A DNA stretch of 64,000 nt from Rhynchopus euleeides (taxonomy: Eukaryota; Euglenozoa; Diplonemea; Diplonemida; Diplonemidae), in contig OY723313.1 in assembly GCA_963210315.1 (NCBI GenBank), positions 310,001 through 374,000 on the forward strand. The letters run 5' to 3'. Below, one piece after another: positions 41,401 to 54,090 of this stretch. Position 1 is the stretch's first letter; every line of letters begins with the position of its first letter. Under the pieces are notes generated by a model. That model searched no databases, was not told the origin of the DNA, and saw only the letters and a list, made by a program, of their open reading frames with translations. A program made the translations under genes and the position numbers.

Positions 41401-44400
41401 GCGCCGCCATCCGGGGCGCAGTCGCTCCGGCAGACCCGTGGCATCACGAAGGCAAACCTGGGCTTCGCGACACGGGGGATTGCCTCAAAAGCGATGCGGA
41501 GGGCACGGGATTCATCTTCACCTTCCTCCGCCTCGAGGGGCCCCTCCCCGGCCTCCCCTCCGCCGGCCCTGCTGTTGAAAAAGCTCCGCACCGCGATGCT
41601 GGGGTCGCCCGAATGGTGGATCACGCAAAGGGGGAGGCCGGGCACCCTGCTGCACCGAGTGGCAAGCTCTGCCACCTTCAGGATCTGCTTCCGGTAGTGC
41701 TCTGCAAACAGGTCGGCGAGGGAGCTCAGGGAAGACCTCCCCTGCAGGGCTGGGCTGGGGGTGGAGGCGGGATGGGGGGGCGCCACGCCTCTGCCAACTG
41801 CAAGGCGTGTGACGCCTTCCTGATACTCCGTGTCAACCGGGAGGTGGTCCGCAGCCCCGCAGAGGCAGCACGCCGTCACATCCGCGACAGACTCCGGGAT
41901 GCGAAACTCCGCGGGGGTCACAGCGCTGGGAGAGCCGGTTTCCCCCAGCCCCCCCTCAACCCACTCTCCCTCCTCCGGGAGGGGGGCTCCTCTAGGGTAG
42001 AGGGTGCCACCGCCCACACCCGCGTCAGGGGATGGCGCATCCGGTGGAGCGCCGGCACCTTCGTCTTCTCTCAGAGGGTTCCGCTCGTCGGCATCAGCCC
42101 CGCCGGACGGAGGGGTTTCTTCGTCAGGAGGGAGTTCGGCGGACTCGGCAACACCGAGGATGCGTGGGACGGATGTGCCTTGAGGGTGGTGCTGAGGGGT
42201 GGTGGTGTCAGCACCCCGCTCCGACCCCACCGCGCGTGGCACCGCCTCGAGGAGTGGGGTTGTGTGGGAGGCGGCGGTGCCGGACACCCCCTGGAGCATT
42301 TCCGGCACGATCCTGATGGTTCTGAAGGCCCCCGACGACTCCATCCTGTTGTTAAACCTGCGGAACCCGCGCTGGGCGAGGCTGGATGTGTTGCTGGGGC
42401 TGCCACCTCCGCCGCCACCCGCCGGAGGGGGCGGCAGCGCCTGCATCTGCGTATCCCCTGCAGCGGCCGCGGCATGGAGAGCCGCGACATCGATTTTGGA
42501 AACACCCCCGCCTGGCACCCTGGGGTGCGCCCCCTTTACCTCAACGGAACACCCGGCTGAGGTTGAGTTTGAGGATGCCGCCGCTGCCGCTGCGGCCCGC
42601 GGCCCCCCCTTCCCCCCCCTCGGGAAGTGGAGGAATGAGTTGATCCCCGCAGTGCCGCTCTGCAGCGCTCCGGACACCCCCCTCTTCCCCACAAGCGGTG
42701 TGACTGTTGAGTAATGCGATGGCGGGACACCGCCACCACCACCCCCTCTACCCCCCAGAGATGCAGAGTGTGGCTGCGGCGTGGCAGGCGCACGGATGAG
42801 CGCCTCAAGCCCTTCAGGCTGAGGCGGTGCCGTCACCGCGAGAAGCTTCTGGTGGTGCATACACTGCGCCTTGCCACCCCCACCCCGCTGACGAAGGGAA
42901 CCCCCCTTTGGAACCCCGCGTGGGGCGGAGGACTTGGTGGGGTGGGAGGGGTGGTGGTGGTGCCGAGCATCCGCCCCCTCTGGGAGGGGGGATGGCACCG
43001 GGGCTGCGGCGGGCGTTATCCCCGCGGCAAATTCGAGCCATCTGGAGGAGGCGACGCGGGGGACGATGTTGACGCTCATCATCTTCCCTTCGAAAAGCGC
43101 CTCTGTTTGCCCGGAGAGGCCCGGGACTCCGAAGAGGCTCAGGACGGAACCCAACACGCATGTCTCGGACCCCTTCAGGGTGCTGGGCCCGGTGTCCCTC
43201 TCCGCCACGGTGTGCAGAGGGCCCCGACCCAGGAAGGCCGGGTCAGACTCCTCCGCTTGGGCTGAGTGGGAGCCCCGTGGGGTTCCGGAGAAAACCCCAT
43301 TCCCGCTGCGCGCAGCGCCACCACCACCACCTCCTCCTCCTCCTCTGCCACCCCTCCCACCAGAGGGTGGAGGGGGGTGTGGTGTGATGGCGTGCTGCTG
43401 CGGGTGATGAGGTGGTGGTTCGGCTGTGTCGAGGTGCTGCCCTTTCCTGCTGCCACGCCCAGAATGCGCCATGCCCTGCAGTTTCGCGAGAACCCCGCCC
43501 GACGCATCCTGGGAAACGTAGAGGCAGGCTGCCCCTGAGGACGCATCGTATGTTATCGCCGCGAAGTTCCACACCCCGGGCTTCATCTCCAGAACACCCT
43601 TCTTGGGGGTGGGTGGGGCAGGCGGGGGGGCTGGTCCATCACCACCACCACCACCACCACCACCCTCTGCGCCCCCCGCATCGCCTTCTTCGGGTGAGGT
43701 TGCGGCTTCACCCCCACCTCCCCCACCGCCTGCAGTGAGGTCCTCCCCGTTTACCTTCACAGAAAGGCATCTGTCGACAATGCTGACGGACACCGTGGGG
43801 TTTTCAGATGCCGGGAGAGGTGCCCCTCTGGCATTGCTGCTGTGGCCACTGCTTGCGGGGTGTCGCGGCACCGCCCCGCCGACATCCCCTATGCAGAGGA
43901 CCCCCATTGTGTGGAGGGGGCGGGACCCGATCCTGGTGTAGTCCGGAGAGATCCACATCGTGATGGTGTATGAGCCGAGGAGGCGGAGTGGGCCTGCCTT
44001 GCCGAGGGTCACCTTGCGCCTCCCGTTGAAGATAAAATCGGAGCCCCCCCTCTGCCGGAGAACCGACTCCAGGTGCGGCACGATCAGAACCTCATGCGGG
44101 ACCCCGCTGGAGGAGGCAGACAGAGGGCGGCGGGATGCGGCGGCGCTCCCTCCTAGGAGAAGTGTGGAACCCCCGCCTGGAGAGCCGCTCTGCCTTGTGT
44201 CGCCTGGCCCAGCCCAGACGCCGCCTCCGCCGCTGCCAGCAAAGAGGTGGGGCAGGCGCTGCGCGAGGGCGACCTCGCGCATCCGCACCCTCGCAGGCAC
44301 CTTTGTGGCACGCAGCTCCTCCCTCTGATACCCCACTGCAAGGTGTGCTATCAGGAAGGACCAGAAGCGCTGCCAAGCCACGGAGGAGGGTTGTTGATGG

Positions 44401-45467
44401 TGTTCGTTGTCCTTCTTTTCCCCTTCCCCTTCTTCTTCTCCTTCCTCTCGCCGCTGCTGCTGTTGGTTCAGGCCAGCATCCAGTGCCCCGTTGAACCACG
44501 CCAGGAGGACCCCTCCGAAGAGCCTGAAATGCGAGAGGGTGACACCGTAACCCGAGTGGCGTGCCGCGATTTTTCGGATCAGCTCGCCGGACTGCATGTC
44601 GCTGCACGCGTCGACCAGACCCGACAGCGCGGAGACCAGCCTCCCCGCCACAGAACCCAACCTCCCCGACGCAGCAGCCCTGCCGAACAGCGGGGTGAAG
44701 GCGAGGGGTGGGAATCCTCCGGTGTCCTGCGCCTCCGCCTCCACCTCCATAATCCCACGGACTGCCGCCTGGATGAACTCCGACAAAGCGCAGCGGTCAA
44801 CAGAGGTGTGCCAGAGATGCTTCACGGTATCAGCCTGCTCGCGGGGCAGGGCTGGGGCAGCGGGAGGCAGGTGTGACATGTCGCACTCCGGAAGCGACGT
44901 CGCAACACCCGGCGGCGTTGCATAGGCGGGGAGCCCGACATCCGCTGGGTTGATCAGACTGAACGCTGCGGCATCAAACGCCACGGCTGGGAGGGTATCG
45001 GAGGGGGCTGCAGGGGCCGGGGGCGGGTCTCGGATGACGATGCGGGATGTCCCGGGCAAGGCGACATAACCCAGGACGTGGCGGCGTGGTGTGTATGCTT
45101 TGCCGTGCCTGTTGTGCCGGCGGAGGATGCGGCGGGTCTCATCGCTGCAGACGAGAACCGACTCGTTGGCGACGCGGCAGAACCAGGTGGTGAGGGGGGC
45201 GGTCCCCTCATGCGCTGTCTTGAAGACGTACCCCACGACACGCCCATCGATGCGGAGGGGCGCGTGCCCGGGGCCCCCGCTGCGCGCAACCTTCCCCACG
45301 GTGGCCAGGCATATCCACTCGCTGCGTGAGGAGGCGGTGCGCACCGTCTCCTCGTTGGGATCCGTTGTCCCCACCCAGAACCTCGCACCCGCGTCATCCT
45401 TGTCGCCGAGACACCACAGCGACAGAGGGATCAGATCGCTCACCACAGTTGCGCCACGCTGCTGCAT
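38493..45467 (-). CDS. Giant lipase-class-3-like protein lacking the nucleophile Ser
   Basis: Two exons, 45467-38891 (donor GTATGG) and 38755-38493 (acceptor CAG), join in phase 1 to give 2279 residues; the intron is 135 bp. The start is MQQRGATVV. Residues about 470-670 resemble a LamG/concanavalin-like sandwich (YTITMWISPDYTR, then KPGVWNFAAITYDASSG). Residues about 1300-1590 resemble a class-3 lipase core: elbow GHGIGG, acid SGDVIPRI (Asp1527), and a candidate His1576 in SSHYLDP. In place of the nucleophile Ser is Gly1452 (GGC, codon 41112-41114), one base from AGC. It is therefore a candidate pseudo-lipase. Long Gly/Pro/His/Ser runs between domains are likely disordered linkers. The C-terminal ~250 residues are unknown. 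Confidence 0.8.
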
Positions 45468-46713
45468 TGTGCCGAGAGATAGCGACGGGGGGCGAGAGAT
45501 AGGGGGGTGGTGGGTGGGTGGTGGTGACCCCCGTCTAGGGAGCGGGTGAAGCGGCAGGGGCAGCAGGGGCGTGCAGGCTTCGCCTTGAGGCCAGGCGAGG
45601 CATGCTAGGGGTGGGCAGCGTGTGTTATGTGTGTTGCTGTGGCGGGTGTAGCTGCGGGAGCTCAGCACCCCTTGCCTGTCGGGGGTGGTGGTGGTGGTGG
45701 TGGTGTGGAGCAGCTGGTTGGGGCAGAACTGAATGTTTGCCACGCGGCGCGTGTGGGAATCACAACGGCTAACAGTATTTTTGTTGGGTCACGCGACACC
45801 CCGGTCTGATGAAGTGGTGTGGGTGGGGTCGCAAAATCCACTTGACGACACAGAAAGTTCCCCCACCTGGCTGCGCCGAACCCCTTCGAGACTGGCCGCT
45901 GTTCCAAAAATGAGAGGGGTGCAAGGTGCGGAAGGGGGGGAGGGGGGAAGGGCTGTCCGGGGGGGGGGGGGGGTTTCACGATATTCCTTACCAAAGGTCC
46001 GAGCCTGCTTGTCTCGCTGCTGGACAACTTTTCTTTGGCATCGACGACCCACCGGACTGGCGTGTGGAACGACCAGGCGGCGGCGTGCACATTGCTGCCC
46101 CAAGGCAGTTGTGCTCACGGAGTATAGACGAAATCCGCCCTCAGCATCAGCGATGTGAGCTCACCGGAAGGGAGATAAAAACGGCAAAAAAAATATAGGG
46201 GGAAACATCGTTCTTTTCAGCAAGTTGGCATTGGGGATGTTTTTCCCCCTCTTCACATGGTGTGTTCGCTTCCACGCATGATGCAAGGGCAGGTCAGAAG
46301 GGGGAGAACAGTTCAGCAGTTCAAAGAGACATTTGAATCAGCTGCTCTGAATGCCCTCGAAAGAAGAAGCTCGTCAGTGCACCTTGGGAAACGAGGTGAA
46401 GTGGCTGCTGTGGTTTAGAATCACACAGAGTTGATGATGTTGCTCCAAGAATTCAGTGTCCCAAAGCCGCTGTGTGAGAGAGGGGAATATCCGCTAAGTG
46501 GTGCATTTTTTTGGGAAATTTTCCACGACTTCAAAACCCGAAAAATCTGAAAGTTACCATTAGCGGAGAAGCCCATGCGGCTTCATTTTTTTTGGAGAGT
46601 GTTGTGTGTGTGTGTGTGCGTGCGAGGGGTTTGGGACTTTTCGTCCCCTTTTCTAACGAGAAAAAGGAAGGCAACCCAAACAAAATGGGAAAGGGAGGGG
46701 GGGGGGGGGGGGG
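45468..46713. other. Promoter-side region of the giant gene
   Basis: Simple CCACC/GGTGG repeats (45670-45710), G-runs (45940-45970) and mixed DNA. No gene is seen. The element at 46716 begins after a 24-base G tract. Confidence 0.4.
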
Positions 46714-46715
46714 TA

Positions 46716-47863
46716 GGGGGGGTCAAATGGGGGTGACAAACACGATTTTTCAAAAAACCGGCGCAGAGGCCCCAAAGCCCCCGTAAACCCTCCAAACCCC
46801 CCCAGATCGGTCCGGAAACCCATCGAACCCCACTTTTCCACCATTCCGGGCACCTCAGGTGCCCGAATTGGGGTACCTAAATTTTGTGCCACCGTTTGGT
46901 ACCGGACAGTGCCACTGTGTGGGAGGTTGGAAAAGAAAATGCCCCAACACACCACATCTGAGGGTTGCAATGCATGTTGCTTGCCAACCACGTCATCCGG
47001 TGGGTGTCAGGCGCTATGTAGGTGGCATGAGCCAGGTCTTCGATGTGTTCTGGCTTGTATATGTACCTCCCTGCCTGCGGCACAGGCACTGCCTTTGTCC
47101 CCCACACCAGCCACAGAGAGCGTATTGTACTCGGTCCACGGTTGCTGATTCATTGTGATGCGTTGTATCCTCGAGTGAACGTCACACACTAGTGGCACCA
47201 CCACCCGCCATCCGAGAGCTGTATTGACTTTGCGCCCTTCCGTTGCATTCACCTCGCCACGCATATTGCACCGTTCAGTACCAGTGCTCTTGGGCCAGGC
47301 AAAGTAGACCGCAGCAACTACCAATTCTGGCACAATGGGTACCACGACAGCGCACTTCGTGTGTTCCCGGAATGTACAGCTCGTGTTGCAACAGTCGTTG
47401 TCAACACATCCCGGTTGTGGAGCACTGCTGCACAGGAATCACACGACCATCTGGACTTGTTCCGTACCTACAGGCAGCCTCCCGGTGCATGGTGGCAGGG
47501 AGGTACATATACAAGCCAGAACTCATCGAAGACCTGGCTAATGCCACCTACATAGCGCCTGACACCCACCGGATGACGTGGTTGGCAAGCAACATGCATT
47601 GCAACCCTCAGATGTGGTGTGTTGGGGCATTTTCTTTTCCAACCTCCCACACAGTGGCACTGTCCGGTACCAAACGGTGGCACAAAATTTAGGTACCCCA
47701 ATTCGGGCACCTGAGGTGCCCGGAATGGTGGAAAAGTGGGGTTCGATGGGTTTCCGGACCGATCTGGGGGGGTTTGGAGGGTTTACGGGGGCTTTGGGGC
47801 CTCTGCGCCGGTTTTTTGAAAAATCGTGTTTGTCCACGTAAAAGGGTGGCATTTGACCCCCCC
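46716..47863. mobile_element. TA-flanked foldback element with decayed SAP-like ends
   Basis: Inverted arms of about 350 bp (46716-47090 and 47485-47863) start GGGGGGGTCAAATG, with TA outside both ends (46714-46715, 47864-47865). Each arm retains, near its inner end, a degraded copy of the coding tail seen intact at 48186-48740: 'GRYIYKPEHIEDLAHATYIA' on the minus strand and 'GRYIYKPELIEDLANATYIA' on the plus strand. The arms otherwise share GGTACCCCAATTCGGGCACC. No transposase is evident. Confidence 0.75.
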
Positions 47864-47865
47864 TA

Positions 47866-48992
47866 GGGGGGGGGGGGGGCGGGGGGACGGAACAGCATCC
47901 ACACAGAACGGATTTTTTTCTGTTTCGTTTCTTGAGTCTTCTCTCTTAGCAAAAAAAATGGGTTCTTTTCCTTATTGGTTATAAGACTACCCACCCTCCA
48001 GCCCCTCCCCCGGTCTTTGCAGGCCCGCGAATCCCCACCCCCACCCCATCCAGGCTCTGCCTCCACATGTTGATCTCTTTCGCAGCAGTGCTGAACACAC
48101 TGCCCGTATTCAATATCAGAAACACCACTGCAGCCAACGTGTGTGTGTGTGTGTCACAGTGCGGTGACAAAGACGTGGTTGCTATGTGATAGTGGTGTGT
48201 CTGGAGGTTACAGAGCTGGGGGTTTCAGACCCTCCTTTCCGGCACCACAGAACCTCGTTCCCAGGTGATGCGGTGCCGGACGTTCGGGTCAGATTGGGGG
48301 GAGGGGGGGGGGGCCCAGAGGCTGCCAAAGACCTTCCACACTCGAACGACTTCATTGAGGGAGCGCATGGTACAGTCGGCTTGCTGAGTGAGGATCTTCC
48401 CGGCTGCAACCCAGAGAGGATTGCGAGCATTGCGCAGCGAAAACACAACCGCAGGGCACTCTTTGAGATTGGGGTCCCGCTTGTGCCGAGCGAAGAGACG
48501 TACTCATCCTACAAGGAGAGGAAATTGAACTCAGATGAGGACGTTCACTTGAGGATACATCGCACCACAATGAAGCAGCAGCTGCGGACTGAGTACACCA
48601 AGCTCTCTGTGGCTGAACTGCGGGACAAAGCAGCTGAGCACGACCTGCCTGTGCGACAGGGAGGGAAGTACATAATCAAACCAAAGCTCATCGAAGACCT
48701 GATCGATGCCACCTACATGGCGCCTGATGACGAGTTCTAGCCCGTCAGAAATGTGGTATTAGTGCGTACCCTTTCCTAACCCCCCCCTCAGTGACACTGT
48801 GTGGTACCAAACGGTGGCACGAAAATTAGGTACCCCAATTCGGGCACCTGAGGTGCCCGGAATGGTGGAAAAGTGGGGTTCGATGGGTTTCCGGACCGAT
48901 CTGGGGGGGTTTGGAGGGTTTACGGGGGCTTTGGGGCCTCTGCGCCAGTTTTTTTTGAAAAATCGTGTTTGTCACCCCCATTTGATACCCCC
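47866..48992 (+). mobile_element. Related element with one intact terminal copy
   Basis: The right end (48803-48992) matches the 47667-47863 arm in direct orientation and ends CATTTGATACCCCC before TA (48993-48994). No matching left terminus is present after the G-run at 47866-47880, so it may be truncated or share the neighbour's end. It carries the open frame at 48186-48740. Confidence 0.55.
48186..48740 (+). CDS. SAP-like-motif protein (element-encoded)
   Basis: 184 codons with stop at 48738-48740. The C-terminal third reads 'TKLSVAELRDKAAEHDLPVR' then 'GGKYIIKPKLIEDLIDATY', a helix-turn-helix of SAP type (LxxxxLxxxxxxxxLxxxGxKxxLVxRL-like). SAP motifs bind DNA or chromatin scaffold sites. 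The preceding part (RALFEIGVPLVPSEET, KERKLNSDEDVHLRIHR) has no known match. The true N-terminus is uncertain, since the first ~40 codons cross low-complexity sequence and an upstream exon is possible. Decayed copies of the tail occur twice in the adjacent element, so this is mobile-element or captured host sequence. Confidence 0.5.
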   Translation: MIVVCLEVTELGVSDPPFRHHRTSFPGDAVPDVRVRLGGGGGGPEAAKDLPHSNDFIEGAHGTVGLLSEDLPGCNPERIASIAQRKHNRRALFEIGVPLVPSEETYSSYKERKLNSDEDVHLRIHRTTMKQQLRTEYTKLSVAELRDKAAEHDLPVRQGGKYIIKPKLIEDLIDATYMAPDDEF

Positions 48993-48994
48993 TA

Positions 48995-51900
48995 GGGGGG
49001 GGGGGCGGATGGGGAGAGAGCTGGGCTTCGTGCCAGGCGCCTGCCATGTGTCTTCTTGCAAAATAGCGTTGCCACACAACTCTTCGGGTAAAAACGCCCC
49101 ACCCCCCACCCCTGCGGAAAGAAACGGCGAACATCACAAAAGGGGTAACGGAAGACGGGGGGGGGGGTTGGGAGGAGGTGGGGGTGGTGGGGCGATGAAG
49201 GCTTTTGTGCCTCGTTGCCCCCGCCACACCACGTGTCCCCCGCACCCGCACACACCTCCTCCACCCCCCTCCCGACACGCTGACACACATGATATTAGAG
49301 TCCGATTCGTGCATTGCAATGCAGCAAGCATCGAGCATGCTCTGATGTAAGCTGCACCGCCCCTGTATCCTTGGCTTTCATATCGTAGGAAGCAACGGCA
49401 GCTCTGCTTTTGTGAGACTCCGTTACCTTCCTACCCAGCACCGCCTGCCTGAAAGCCATGAACGAAACCCTCTTTTCACGTGCGGCAGGGCGTCGGACCC
49501 AGGGGGTGACACAGCCCGTTGCTCTCGGTACGACCTCCCCCCACTCGCAACAGACAGACTACGACACCCCCATCTCCAGACAGACAAGGCTAGGCGTTCC
49601 TTTTGTTGAGAGGTACCGTTCCACTTAAGTGGAAGGGGTAGGTGGAGGGGGGAGGAGGCACGCATCTTTCAAGAGTTTCTTCAGAGGGTCCACCCACCCC
49701 CCACACCCCCCACCCCACACCCACCCTTTTTTGTTTTTGTCTGACTATTTACGGATCGCAGCACAAAAAAATATTGGAACCCAACAGAAGAAAACGCAAC
49801 CGACCTACAAAAAACAGGACACAACACCACGGGTGGGTGAATGCATCGGGCAGGGCCCGAGCGGCAAAGGCACACTCGCCCACACCCTCTGGGCAGCAGT
49901 ATGAGGTTTTAACACAGCATCCATGGGGTGGGAACGGCGGTGGTGGTGTTGAGAGGTCGAGATGTATCAAGGCGGAATGCCGGCCGTGATATTCCTCCGA
50001 ACTTGTTTTTTGCACCCGAAAATTATAGCTGGGAGTCGTGCAGGCCACCAATGAGTTTCCTTCTGTCCCTACCTACTATCTGGCGAAACAGCAGTCAAGG
50101 GAACGGACTTGAAACTGTCAGTAGGATCATTTATGGAGAAATACGAAAGGAAAACGGGAAAATGTTTTCGCTGATCGCACGAAACACACAGATTTATTTT
50201 TCCTGCGGAAGTGTTGGCATGTGATTGGCAGGCACATGAGACTGCGTGTGACGGCAGCCACCAAGCACTTTCCCATTGCTGCATTTCCGCCTGGCAAGTA
50301 ACTTGTTGGGAGAATAAAATATGTCCGCGTGGCTATATATGGGCGGGGGGGATATGATTGCTTGGAGTGAAGGTCAAACATGTCTCCTGACACCCTCTGC
50401 AATGTGTGTCCTCGCCGACTATATACGAGCGGGGGTTGGGGGGTCTTGCGGTCGCGAACTTGGTGCGGAAAGTGAAGTGTCGAAAGGATGTGTGTCTGGA
50501 TGGGGGATAACCAATCAGATCAGAACAGCGTGGGACGACATTCTGCTTCCTATGATGGCTCCAGATATGTGGGGGTGGCATGGGGGAGGGGGGGCCAAAA
50601 AGGCTTGGTGGTGTGTTCTTCGTTGTACAAACGATGCCCTGCCCAGCGCATTGCGTGCAGGGCAACCAACGCTGCCACGAGCCGAGCCTATTTTGGTGCG
50701 AAAAGCTAGCTGTTCCTCCCAACAGTAAAGACAGGCGGGATACTGTTTGTTCGCCAAAAAAAACCGGGCAGAAAGTTAAGGCTACTGTACGTGCGCCAAA
50801 TCTGGGCAAAACATAACAAACACAACTCCACAGCCTGATGAGGACGCTGTATTTGTTGCCCAAGCGCATAATATCTTTTTGACTCTGACAGGAGCCCTGT
50901 TGCAGTAAACAAATCATACAGTTTGCATTCCAAATCGCTGCCCGCCTTCTTTGACAGTATCACAGGAGGGTCATGTTATGGCAAAACAGTTCAAAGGGAC
51001 GGGGTGTGGCCGCTGGGGGCACGGGAAGGATGCGCGCGATATGCCACCCTTTGTATCGCTCAAAGGGATTGCGCTGGTGCCGGTGTCTTTGACGGGTGTG
51101 GCCCGAAGCTTTTGAAACAAACTCCACCCAAATCTGGGATGGGTTCAAATCACTGAGGGCTTGCCAGCGACACGCAATGTGCCACGCCACAGGTCACCTG
51201 AAGTGATACTTTTCCACCCTAGGCACTTCCGGCTTCCCCACTGGCCAGGGCACCGACACGAATCAAAACGAAGGCACCCATCCCCACCACCCATACCATT
51301 GACCCTTTCCCTTTTTCCCTTTTCCGAACCTTTCCGTTAGCATCATCTGGGGTTAAACTCCAACAGATATGCACGGAACAAATGGTCTTTTTTTTGGACC
51401 CATAGCCAGCTAGCAAAGAATAATAAAGAATGGCAAAAAAATATCACACACCGCTGCGTGGAAAGATTAGAAGAGCGGGTGTGCCTGGGTGATATGATGA
51501 GTTGAGATCAGGGAGGGGGGGGGGGACGAGAGGAGATTGCTGCCCAAGAAATTCTTTCTGCTCTTTATCGGAAACTTTTTTTTGACTTTTTCTTCACAAA
51601 AAAAATCATGGGCACGCTGGGTGGTGGTGGCGGGTGATGATGATGTTGATCCGGGGCTTTTGCGATACCGGTGACAACGGAAGTAAGGAAGAGTGTTGGA
51701 TACGAGATCTTGGCATGCTTCTCCCAGGCAGCCGAGCCCCCACCCACCCCACAGCTGGAGGGGGCCTGGGCACAGTCCAGAGGGTTTTGTAGACTACCTT
51801 TTTTTTTTGGGGGGGGGGGGGGGGGTGGGAACACGAGGGAGAGGAAGGGTGGGCTGTGTGGCGAGAGGTGTCCAACGGAATCAACAGAAAGCCGATGTGT

Positions 51901-52369
51901 GGACCCTGTGCCACTGCACAACAACCCCTCCCTCCCTCCGCCCCACCCCCAGTGGTCCCCACCCACTCACCGCCGCAACGACATTTTAAGTGGCTGCACA
52001 GCTCGGTTCTCGTGTCACAGGCCTTGTATGCCGACCTTGCACGATGCCAGCACGCGCAAAGTCCAGAAAAAATGATGCGATCTGCGTGGCAGGGGGGCTA
52101 TAATGTGGTTTCGGTTGAGAAAAGAAGATGGAAGTCCTCCTTACTATCCAGCAAATCGGGCCGAGGGTGGGTGATGGACACACAAGTACCGCCAGACGTG
52201 TGTTGAGGTGTGGCACATTCAGCATTTTTTGTGTACCCACCCCTGGGAAACTGCGGAAGTTCTGCAGCCTGACCAATGCCCATCAGGAGGTCGTTGGTTT
52301 CTGCGGCACGTCGAACTTGAGTGCAGTTTCAGGGTCAGCCGTGGCGAGCGTGAGAGACAAGAATATCAA
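48995..52369. other. 3.4-kb gene-free stretch
   Basis: Simple sequence (G-tracts at 49160-49190 and 51810-51830; CCACCC tracts at 49690-49725) amid mixed DNA. Several minus-strand frames of 100-190 codons (for example 50333-50917) lack motifs, overlap other frames and are not called. No RNA gene is recognised. Confidence 0.4.
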
Positions 52370-53100
52370 AGGTTCTCAAAATCGAACTCCCTTCGCTATA
52401 TGGTCGAAACACCCTGTCCAGCAACTGGGAAAAATCAGCACCAAAATACGAGTTGTAGAGCGCACACGTGTGTCTCAAGGCCATGCTGAGTCACTGTGAA
52501 AGTGGCATTCAGGTGCCAGTCCTGAAGCTTCATTAGTACAAATTCCCACGTTACTTGACCTAAAACAAGCCGCCTCTGGGCGAGGGTGGGCGAGCGTGGG
52601 CGAGGGCGGGCGACGGTGGGCGGGCGGGTGGTGGGCCAACCTGGGCCCCGCGGTAGGTTCGCCGCTCGCTCGTCATTTTCCCCTTCCGCTGCACTTTTCG
52701 GAATCCGTGCGGATCGTGGTGGGGTCATTTTGGCCATGGGGTGTCTGTCTCCACCACTGACTGGGGGTCACCATATGGGCCCAAATCCTGCAGGGTTGCG
52801 TTGCGTCAAAACCTTGCGACCGCTGCCTCCAGACCCAGTGCTGCCGCGGTTTGGTGGGCTCGATGGGTATACTTCGATTGGTTGGATTGGTTGTGGTTGG
52901 TCTAGGAGAAAGTGGTGAGACACAAGAGGGCGTAATGCCCAAGTACAGCACAAACCTCACCAGAAAACAAGCCAACTTGGGCGAGGGTGGTCGAGGGTGG
53001 TCGAGGGTGGTGCGAGTGCTGGGCGACGCCAAAAAGGCGGCTTGTTTTAGGTCATTACTGCGTGACTTCGTGACGTTTCGTTGCCGGTAAGTCACAAGAA
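52370..53100 (+). repeat. SINE-like repeat copy split by a MITE
   Basis: Left part 52370-52555 (AAAATCGAACTCCC ... CCCACGTTACT) and right part 53055-53100 (TTACTGCGTGACTTCGTG...) together match the copies at 21774 and 53876. The interruption is the 499-bp element at 52556-53054. Confidence 0.6.
52556..53054. mobile_element. MITE with 20-bp perfect inverted ends, TSD TTACT
   Basis: Both ends read TGACCTAAAACAAGCCGCCT inwards. TTACT flanks the element at 52551-52555 and 53055-53059. Just inside each end is an array of GGGCGAGGGTGG-type units, in the same orientation on both sides. The interior codes for nothing recognised. The host repeat supplies an empty-site comparison (GTTACTCCGCGAC at 21941-21960). 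Confidence 0.8.
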
Positions 53101-53875
53101 ATCCGAATTCAGGAATAGGTAGAAAAATGCGGTAAGATCATCGCGGAACCGGAACGGACACCCCTCAGAGAGAACAACCGTGCGGTTCTCTCCTTTGGAG
53201 TTGTTGCAAAAACAACAGTAGCAGGGAGTGTTCTCACAATCCACCGCAAAGACGCGACCGCACGTAAATATATTTCTTTTGTTTTGCAGCTTGGAACGCA
53301 CCGAACACACCTGCTCAAGATACGATCCCCGCAACACACACCCACAGACACAACGTCTGATGACTCCACTCGATTCAAATACAGAAACTGACAAGAAATA
53401 ACTTACCGATTACAGGGGAAGAGGAGAACGGTGATATCGCTGTTGGTATGCATGGGGGGTTCGCGACCGTGTGAAGCGGTGTGGTCGTGCGTTTGGTTAT
53501 CTCTACTGCTGTGCAGCGGTCTGTCATGTGATGGCCAGCACTGCCAAATGCCAGCATTGCCGACCAAATGAAAGGTGAAGTGCTGGCATGATGTAGATAC
53601 TGTGCCACGTCTACTTTCTCCTTTGAACAACGGGGGCCTTCGTTCAGAAATGAAGAAAGGCGAGGCACATCCACAAAGTAGGTGCCACACTGATTCAGTT
53701 CTTGCACTCTGACAGCAGAGCCCCTCAGTTGAACATAGGAGTACCCACGCGAAGACCCCTTTTGGTGGGCACCGACACCAGCCTTGGCGTGAGGCGGCCG
53801 GGGTTGATTGGTAAACAATGTTTCCGGAAGAAATTCAAATCGTCAATGCCAGCACACGAAAATAACCAGAACGCA
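53101..53875. other. Gene-free stretch, no feature seen
   Basis: Mixed sequence. Two overlapping minus-strand frames have no motif. Confidence 0.35.
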
Positions 53876-54090
53876 TGGAAATCGTACTCCTTTCGCTTCA
53901 TGGGAAAAACACCCTGCCCGGCAACTGGGAAAAAAATCCAGTTCCAAACTACGTTTTGTTGAGCGCACGCTCGTGCATCTCAAGGCCGTGGAAAGTGGCA
54001 TTCAGGTGCAAATCCTGAAGATCCAGCAATACGATTTCCCCCCGTTACTTCGCGGCCCCGATGATGCATCGCTTGTAACTGAGTTAAAAA
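53876..54090 (+). repeat. SINE-like repeat, full-length copy
   Basis: AAATCGTACTCCTTTCGCTT through GTTGAGCGCACGCTCGTG to an A-run (GTTAAAAAAAACTCGC). It aligns along its whole length with 21774-22005. Confidence 0.6.

Noticed and set aside
39397..42560. Several 260-420-codon plus-strand frames
   Set aside because: Antisense shadows of the lipase-like gene.
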